Source of the DNA: Saprospiraceae bacterium
Lineage (GTDB): Bacteria; Bacteroidota; Bacteroidia; Chitinophagales; Saprospiraceae
Assembly (NCBI GenBank): GCA_016787375.1
Contig: JAEUUM010000149.1
Span: 1 to 10,444, forward strand
Length of the DNA stretch: 10,444 bases
Direction of reading: 5' to 3'
Part shown: positions 7,803 through 10,444 of the stretch, piece by piece
Layout of the letters: each line of letters begins with the position of its first letter
Numbering within the stretch: position 1 is the stretch's first letter
The notes under the pieces: model-generated
Seen by the model: only the letters and a program-made list of their open reading frames with translations
Database searches by the model: none
Told to the model about the DNA's origin: nothing
Program-made: the position numbers and the translations under genes

Positions 7803-8334
7803 ATGAGCGCGATTTTATGGTTTTCAAAATAATTAATAAATCATCCAAAGATTTTTGGAAACCTTGATTACACACGTCAACCATGATGTCCATGAAAGCT
7901 GTGTTTTGATGGTAGAACCCAGCTTTAGTAGAAGCTTGACTCTTCGCTGTTATGTAATCTAAGGTCGGATTTTGGCTAACATATAAACTTAATATACAGT
8001 CCCATTCTTTGTCAAGCAATTGAGCAATTGAGGTGTTGTTTGCAGGTTTTCCGTACCAATTCACGTCCTTTTTTGTCAGAGGTGTAAAAGGCATTTCGTT
8101 GAGGACACTTTTGTCTGTAGATCCGCAAAGTAAGACCTTTTTACCATTTTCTCTGAATGATTGGGCTCGTTTTAATATTTGCTTCAGGTTGAATGAATCA
8201 TCCGCATCAAACAAAATTAAAATACTCTTACAATCTTCAATGTTTTTGGGTTTTGAGACCCTTTTTTGCCTTTGTATTTCAGTTTTTAATTTAAAATACA
8301 GAATGGCGGACTTAAACTTTTTTAATAACTGCAT
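7786..8334 (-). CDS. DUF6913-like conserved Bacteroidota protein between accA and dapA
   Basis: A 182-residue, probably cytosolic protein with no signal peptide or membrane helix. A basic N-terminal helix (about 1-30, rich in Lys and Arg) is followed by alternating strands and helices: SILILFDADDSFN (37-49), a helix, KKVLLCG (64-70), then LTKKDVNWYGKP and WDCILSLYV, and TAKSQASTKAGF before a C-terminal helix. The D-x-x-W-x-G and W/F-D-x-L-I/L-S-L/Y-Y patterns match small Bacteroidota proteins annotated as DUF6913, which I recall being encoded next to dapA in related genomes. The function is unknown. The gene starts 21 bases after accA ends and overlaps dapA by 17 bases, so it belongs to that operon. 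No catalytic motif is recognisable, and a role in lysine or envelope metabolism would be guesswork. Confidence 0.75.
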   Translation of the reverse strand: MQLLKKFKSAILYFKLKTEIQRQKRVSKPKNIEDCKSILILFDADDSFNLKQILKRAQSFRENGKKVLLCGSTDKSVLNEMPFTPLTKKDVNWYGKPANNTSIAQLLDKEWDCILSLYVSQNPTLDYITAKSQASTKAGFYHQNTAFMDIMVDVCNQGFQKSLDDLLIILKTIKSRSYEPAV

Positions 8335-8355
8335 GACTTATTTTTAGTCTGCCAG

Positions 8356-9354
8356 CTAACTCTTGTTTTCGGGAATGGCGATTTTTTCAAGTTTGTTGGC
8401 AGAAATTTTTTCAAATTTACCCATAGAACTGAATTTTTTAATTCTTTGCTCTATTCTGGTTTCGGGAGTAAGTTCACTTAGATCGGCTAATTCCTTTTTT
8501 AGATATTTTTTAAGAATTTTTGCCATTTCTTCAGGTGCAGTATGAGCACCACCTGTTGGTTCTTTAATGATGCCATCAACAAGTCCAAAGCTAAACATAT
8601 TCTCTGCAGTAAGTTTTAAAGCTTCAGCAGCGGTTTCCTTGTGTTCCCAGCTATGCCACAATATCGAAGAGCATGATTCAGGTGAAATAACTGAGTACCA
8701 GGTATTTTCTAGCATGAGAACACGATCTCCGACACCAATCCCGATAGCTCCACCGGAGGCACCTTCTCCAATTACCACACAAATTACAGGTACTTTTAAT
8801 ACCATCATTTCATAAATATTTCGTGCAATTGCTTCTGCTTGACCTCTCTCTTCGGCTTCTAAACCAGGGAATGCTCCCGGGGTATCAATGAGGGTAATTA
8901 CAGGAAAACCGAATTTTTCAGCAAGTTTCATAAGCCTGAACGCCTTGCGGTATCCCTCAGGGTTGGCCATACCGAAATTACGATATTGTCGCATTTTTGT
9001 ATTGGTGCCTTTTTGATGCCCAATAATCATTACAGTTTGACCATCGATATTGCCTAAGCCTCCAACTATTGCTTTGTCATCACCAAAATGCCTGTCACCA
9101 TGCAATTCAATGAATTTTTTACACAATTGTGAAATATAATAAAGGGTATAAGGTCTTTCAGGATGTCTGGAGAGTTGAACTTTTTGCCATCCTGAAAGGT
9201 TTGAATATATTTCTTTTCGAGTTGTTGAAATCTTATTCTCTAACTCCCTAATCATTGGAGTTACATCCAAATCACCTTGCTCGCCCACTTGTTTGATTTT
9301 CTCCAGTTGTTCGAAGAGCGTTTCAAGTGGTTTTTCAAAATCAAGAAATACCAT
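8356..9354 (-). CDS. accA: acetyl-CoA carboxylase carboxyltransferase subunit alpha
   Basis: A 332-residue alpha subunit of the carboxyltransferase half of acetyl-CoA carboxylase. With AccD it transfers the carboxyl group from biotin on AccB to acetyl-CoA, giving malonyl-CoA for fatty-acid synthesis. The helical N-terminus (MVFLDFEKPL and following, 1-60) is typical, as is ELHGDRHFGDD (83-93). The crotonase-fold core has RNFGMANPEGYRKA (125-138), DTPGAFPGLEAEERGQ (157-172) and GEGASGGA (196-203, oxyanion-type glycine motif), then SVISPESCSSILW (221-233). Length is normal for Bacteroidota. AccD, AccB and AccC are not in the window. It is the first gene of a minus-strand group with the DUF6913-like gene and dapA, and a perfect -7 box lies upstream of its ATG. 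Confidence 0.96.
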   Translation of the reverse strand: MVFLDFEKPLETLFEQLEKIKQVGEQGDLDVTPMIRELENKISTTRKEIYSNLSGWQKVQLSRHPERPYTLYYISQLCKKFIELHGDRHFGDDKAIVGGLGNIDGQTVMIIGHQKGTNTKMRQYRNFGMANPEGYRKAFRLMKLAEKFGFPVITLIDTPGAFPGLEAEERGQAEAIARNIYEMMVLKVPVICVVIGEGASGGAIGIGVGDRVLMLENTWYSVISPESCSSILWHSWEHKETAAEALKLTAENMFSFGLVDGIIKEPTGGAHTAPEEMAKILKKYLKKELADLSELTPETRIEQRIKKFSSMGKFEKISANKLEKIAIPENKS

Positions 9355-9421
9355 AGTATGTTTTATTTTCCTTTTGAATGAACCTGATAAATAATAATAC
9401 GATTCAGTTCAGGGGTAAGGG

Positions 9422-9429
9422 CAAAGATA
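9422..9429 (-). promoter_or_regulatory. -7 promoter box for the accA operon
   Basis: On the minus strand these bases read TATCTTTG, a perfect match to the Bacteroidota TAnnTTTG box, 67 bases upstream of the accA ATG. No good TTTG is visible at the -33 position, so the call rests on the -7 box and its position. Confidence 0.55.
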
Positions 9430-9489
9430 AATAATTGCTTTGGAGTAATTAGCTTAAAAAATATTTTTTTTATTTTTTTATCGTATGTG

Positions 9490-9520
9490 TTGCATGATAT
9501 CAAAAAGCGTATTACTTTTG
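9490..9520 (+). promoter_or_regulatory. promoter of tRNA-Asp
   Basis: TTG (9490-9492) and TACTTTTG (9513-9520, perfect TAnnTTTG) are 20 bases apart, and the -7 box ends 20 bases before the tRNA. An A/T-only tract of about 25 bases (9455-9480) lies just upstream of the -33 box and may act like an UP element, as expected for a strong stable-RNA promoter. Confidence 0.6.
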
Positions 9521-9540
9521 CGACCGTTATTAAAATAACT

Positions 9541-9614
9541 GGATCGGTAGTTCAGTTGGTTAGAATGCCGCCCTGTCACGGCGGAGGTCGCGGGTTCGAG
9601 TCCCGTCCGGTCCG
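9541..9614 (+). tRNA. tRNA-Asp (anticodon GTC)
   Basis: A complete 74-base cloverleaf. The acceptor stem pairs GGATCGG (9541-9547) with CCGGTCC (9607-9613) with one T-G wobble, and the discriminator is G at 9614. The D arm contains AGTTGGTTAGA. The anticodon stem pairs CCGCC (9568-9572) with GGCGG (9580-9584) around loop CTGTCAC, anticodon GTC at 9575-9577. The T arm is GCGGG-TTCGAGT-CCCGT. The 3' CCA is not encoded. It has its own promoter and a strong terminator, so it is transcribed as a single gene. Its 3' part from tRNA base 13 onward is repeated about 500 bases downstream. Confidence 0.98.
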
Positions 9615-9658
9615 CAAAGCCTCTTCGAAAGAAGGGGCTTTTGTATTTTGGAAGATTT
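9553..9658 (+). repeat. direct repeat copy 1: tRNA-Asp 3' part plus terminator
   Basis: This 106-base stretch runs from CAGTTGGTTAG in the tRNA D arm, through the tRNA 3' end and terminator, to GGAAGATTT. It recurs as copy 2 at 10052-10163. The first 16 bases and the last 68 bases (9591-9658) are identical in both copies. Differences are confined to the anticodon-arm/variable-loop segment: one C/G substitution and a six-base-longer replacement in copy 2. Together the copies flank the GIY-YIG gene. Confidence 0.92.
9616..9648 (+). terminator. intrinsic terminator of tRNA-Asp
   Basis: AAAGCCTCTTC (9616-9626) pairs with GAAGGGGCTTT (9631-9641) in an 11-bp stem with one T-G wobble and a GAAA tetraloop closed by C-G, followed by a T-rich run to 9648. 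It starts two bases after the tRNA. Confidence 0.85.
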
Positions 9659-9734
9659 ATTAAGGTTTTTGATAGATTTTTACCTTATTTAAATGAGGAT
9701 TTTATTAATATTTTCAAGTTTGCTCTAGGTCATA

Positions 9735-9742
9735 TAGTTTTG
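9735..9742 (+). promoter_or_regulatory. candidate -7 box for the GIY-YIG gene
   Basis: TAGTTTTG is a perfect TAnnTTTG match 38 bases upstream of the ATG at 9781. A TTTG lies only 12 bases further upstream, too close for a standard -33 box, so the promoter is tentative. The preceding tRNA terminator implies that the gene needs its own promoter. Confidence 0.3.
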
Positions 9743-9760
9743 ATTGGGACATCTTTGGAT

Positions 9761-9766
9761 GAGGAG
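9761..9766 (+). promoter_or_regulatory. Shine-Dalgarno-like GAGGAG before the GIY-YIG gene
   Basis: GAGGAG lies 8 bases before an in-frame TTG (9775) and 14 bases before the ATG (9781). Other genes in the window lack such a sequence. By spacing it would favour the TTG; by family alignment the ATG is the natural start. The difference is two residues. Confidence 0.35.
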
Positions 9767-9780
9767 TAAAATATTTGTTG

Positions 9781-10062
9781 ATGAAACATTATTTTTATAT
9801 AATTGAAAGTTTATTTGATGGGAGTTATTACAAAGGTGTAACCCAAGATCCATTGTTGAGGTTGAAGCGACACAATAATGGGGAATCAACATATACATCC
9901 CATAAACGTCCATGGAAGTTTATTTATATTGAAGAAATGGAAAATAAAGGTAAAGCTCTACAATATGAGAAAAGGGTTAAGAAGTATAACCGAAGTAAGT
10001 TGGCTGAGTTAGTAGAATCTAGAGACAATATAGTTTTAAAATTTATAAATCCAGTTGGTTAG
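9781..10062 (+). CDS. small GIY-YIG family endonuclease embedded between tRNA-Asp repeats
   Basis: A 93-residue single-domain GIY-YIG protein of the short UvrC-N/YhbQ type. The GIY-equivalent is YFYII (4-8) and the YIG-equivalent is YYKG (16-19). The basic helix LLRLKRHNNG (25-34) gives the catalytic arginine (Arg27 or Arg30). RPWKFIYIEE (43-52) is the usual central strand, and LQYEKRVKKY (60-69) holds the metal-binding Glu63. The catalytic set looks intact, so the protein may be active. The last three codons (Pro-Val-Gly) and the TAG stop fall at the start of the second tRNA-derived repeat: the GGTTAG of the D arm provides Gly and stop. ATG 9781 is chosen because family members begin a few residues before the first strand; TTG 9775 is an alternative. 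Such genes are common beside tRNA and rRNA genes in Bacteroidota. The cellular target is unknown; a homing-like or repair role is inference. Confidence 0.88.
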   Translation: MKHYFYIIESLFDGSYYKGVTQDPLLRLKRHNNGESTYTSHKRPWKFIYIEEMENKGKALQYEKRVKKYNRSKLAELVESRDNIVLKFINPVG

Positions 10063-10119
10063 AATGCGGCCCTGTCATCCCGACCAAGGTCGGGACGGGT
10101 TCGAGTCCCGTCCGGTCCG
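10052..10119 (+). pseudogene. broken tRNA-Asp 3' fragment (pseudo-tRNA)
   Basis: This is the second copy of tRNA-Asp from tRNA base 13 to the discriminator. The 5' acceptor strand and the 5' half of the D stem are missing, replaced by the end of the GIY-YIG gene. The 3' side of the anticodon arm is replaced by a palindrome at 10078-10095, so no anticodon stem can form. The T arm (ACGGG-TTCGAGT-CCCGT, fully paired) and the 3' acceptor strand CCGGTCC are intact. It cannot form a functional tRNA. Confidence 0.9.
10078..10095. repeat. REP-like perfect palindrome inside the pseudo-tRNA
   Basis: TCCCGACC and GGTCGGGA form an 8-bp perfect inverted repeat around AA. With the preceding CCTGTCA it resembles the CTGTCATCCCGAC...GTCGGGA palindromes I recall as dispersed intergenic repeats in Bacteroidota. 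It occupies the place of the anticodon-arm 3' side and variable loop. Confidence 0.7.
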
Positions 10120-10120
10120 C

Positions 10121-10153
10121 AAAGCCTCTTCGAAAGAAGGGGCTTTTGTATTT
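10121..10153 (+). terminator. second copy of the tRNA-Asp terminator
   Basis: This is identical to the hairpin after tRNA-Asp: stem 10121-10131 with 10136-10146, GAAA loop, then a T-rich run. It lies downstream of the GIY-YIG stop and could now end that gene's transcript. Confidence 0.8.
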
Positions 10154-10229
10154 TGGAAGATTTGTCTAGTCCTAAAGGCGCGACATTAATATAAATGTAC
10201 ATTAGGTTAAGTTCCATCTAACTTTCTAA

Positions 10230-10442
10230 TCACTCACCCTTTTTCACCCACTTCACAGGCATACTTTGCCAGTCACGTCCGCGCAGGTTAAGCAAATACA
10301 TACCCCCTTGCAAATAAGACACATCAATGGTGGCATTACCCCCATTACCATCAATATGATCTGAACGTATAAGCTGCCCCGCCATGGTTCTGATCTCAAG
10401 TGTTTTGGGTGGTGAGGGTACATCATTCCAGCCTATGGTGAC
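10230..10442 (-). CDS. C-terminal end of a T9SS-secreted protein (type A sorting domain), truncated by window
   Basis: On the minus strand the frame is open from the window edge to a TGA at 10232-10230, giving 70 residues. They read as a type IX secretion C-terminal sorting domain of type A: a strand with KTLEIRTMAGQLI, the strand ATIDVSYL, the hallmark LQGGMYLLNL, and a closing strand VKWVKKGE with a basic C-terminus. By family knowledge such tails direct proteins through the outer membrane and are usually cleaved, with the cargo released or anchored to the surface. The cargo domain lies beyond the window. The codons here are visibly more GC-rich than in the neighbouring GIY-YIG gene. The 66-base gap to the repeat at 10163 holds nothing recognisable. 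Confidence 0.85.
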   Translation of the reverse strand, partial: VTIGWNDVPSPPKTLEIRTMAGQLIRSDHIDGNGGNATIDVSYLQGGMYLLNLRGRDWQSMPVKWVKKGE

Positions 10443-10444
10443 CT

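Larger units (their letters stand above)
10052..10163 (+). repeat. direct repeat copy 2: pseudo-tRNA plus terminator
   Basis: The 112-base partner of the repeat at 9553-9658, six bases longer because of the palindrome. Identity resumes at CGGGTTCGAG (10096) and is complete for 68 bases to GGAAGATTT (10163), well past the tRNA end and terminator. Sequence after 10163 (GTCTAG) differs from that after copy 1 (ATTAAG), which marks the right boundary. Confidence 0.92.

Noticed and set aside
8033..8347. 104-codon plus-strand open frame over the DUF6913-like gene
   Set aside because: It is antisense to a gene supported by operon spacing and family resemblance; its translation is low-complexity and Phe/Ser-rich.
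9725..9913. 62-codon minus-strand open frame over the GIY-YIG gene
   Set aside because: The opposite frame has a full set of GIY-YIG motifs; this one has none.
9781..10062. Fragment of uvrC
   Set aside because: The gene encodes a complete single GIY-YIG domain with its own start and stop and the short-family C-terminal helix; no UvrC-specific sequence follows.
10052..10119. Second functional tRNA
   Set aside because: The 5' acceptor strand and the anticodon stem are missing, so no cloverleaf can form.
9541..10163. Classical integrative genomic island with attL/attR at tRNA-Asp
   Set aside because: There is no integrase or other cargo, the unit is only about 500 bases, and the repeats extend past the tRNA through its terminator. 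A nuclease-linked duplication fits better.
1..10444. CRISPR array, insertion sequence or riboswitch
   Set aside because: No spaced short repeats, transposase-like frame or conserved riboswitch core was seen on either strand.

Overview
The window comes from a low-GC member of the Bacteroidota. The evidence is a type IX secretion C-terminal sorting tail at the right edge, promoter-like boxes of the Bacteroidota type (TTTG or TTG followed by TAnnTTTG), A-rich leaders with almost no Shine-Dalgarno sequences, and Bacteroidota-style neighbours such as accA - DUF6913-like - dapA. A Saprospiria- or Chitinophagia-like lineage is possible, but the window alone does not settle it.

Layout. (1) 2-1161, plus strand: the C-terminal end of a secreted beta-helix/choice-of-anchor-like protein, coupled through TAATG to an atypical SDR (NAD(P)-binding) protein. 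(2) 1348-4322, minus strand: a tightly packed three-gene tryptophan/kynurenine catabolic operon. In transcription order it encodes 2-aminomuconate deaminase (RidA family), tryptophan 2,3-dioxygenase and 2-aminomuconic semialdehyde dehydrogenase. These are the first step and two late steps of the pathway; the middle enzymes must lie elsewhere. (3) 4598-6897, plus strand: a stand-alone CHASE2 membrane sensor protein and a secreted FecR-like-domain protein, a probable sensory pair with no effector gene in the window. (4) 6900-9354, minus strand: accA, a DUF6913-like gene and dapA, a housekeeping cluster for fatty-acid and lysine/peptidoglycan precursor supply. (5) 9490-10163, plus strand: tRNA-Asp(GTC) with its own promoter and terminator, then a small GIY-YIG nuclease gene, then a second, broken copy of the tRNA 3' part with the same terminator. 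(6) 10230-10442, minus strand: the C-terminal end of a T9SS cargo protein.

The most unusual part is region 5. The GIY-YIG gene lies between two direct repeats made of the tRNA-Asp 3' portion, its terminator and nine further bases. The last 68 bases of the repeat are identical in both copies, so the duplication looks recent. The nuclease gene takes its last codons and stop from the second repeat. In that repeat the anticodon arm has been overwritten by a perfect 18-base palindrome resembling a Bacteroidota REP-type hairpin, apparently joined at bases shared between the tRNA and the palindrome. This looks like a minimal tRNA-associated nuclease element, or the scar of one.

No stretch over 300 bases lacks a gene. 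The 1162-1347 gap (convergent genes) holds no convincing terminator. The 4323-4597 gap (divergent genes) holds only a weak promoter candidate for the minus-strand operon. The 9355-9540 gap holds divergent promoters for accA and the tRNA.
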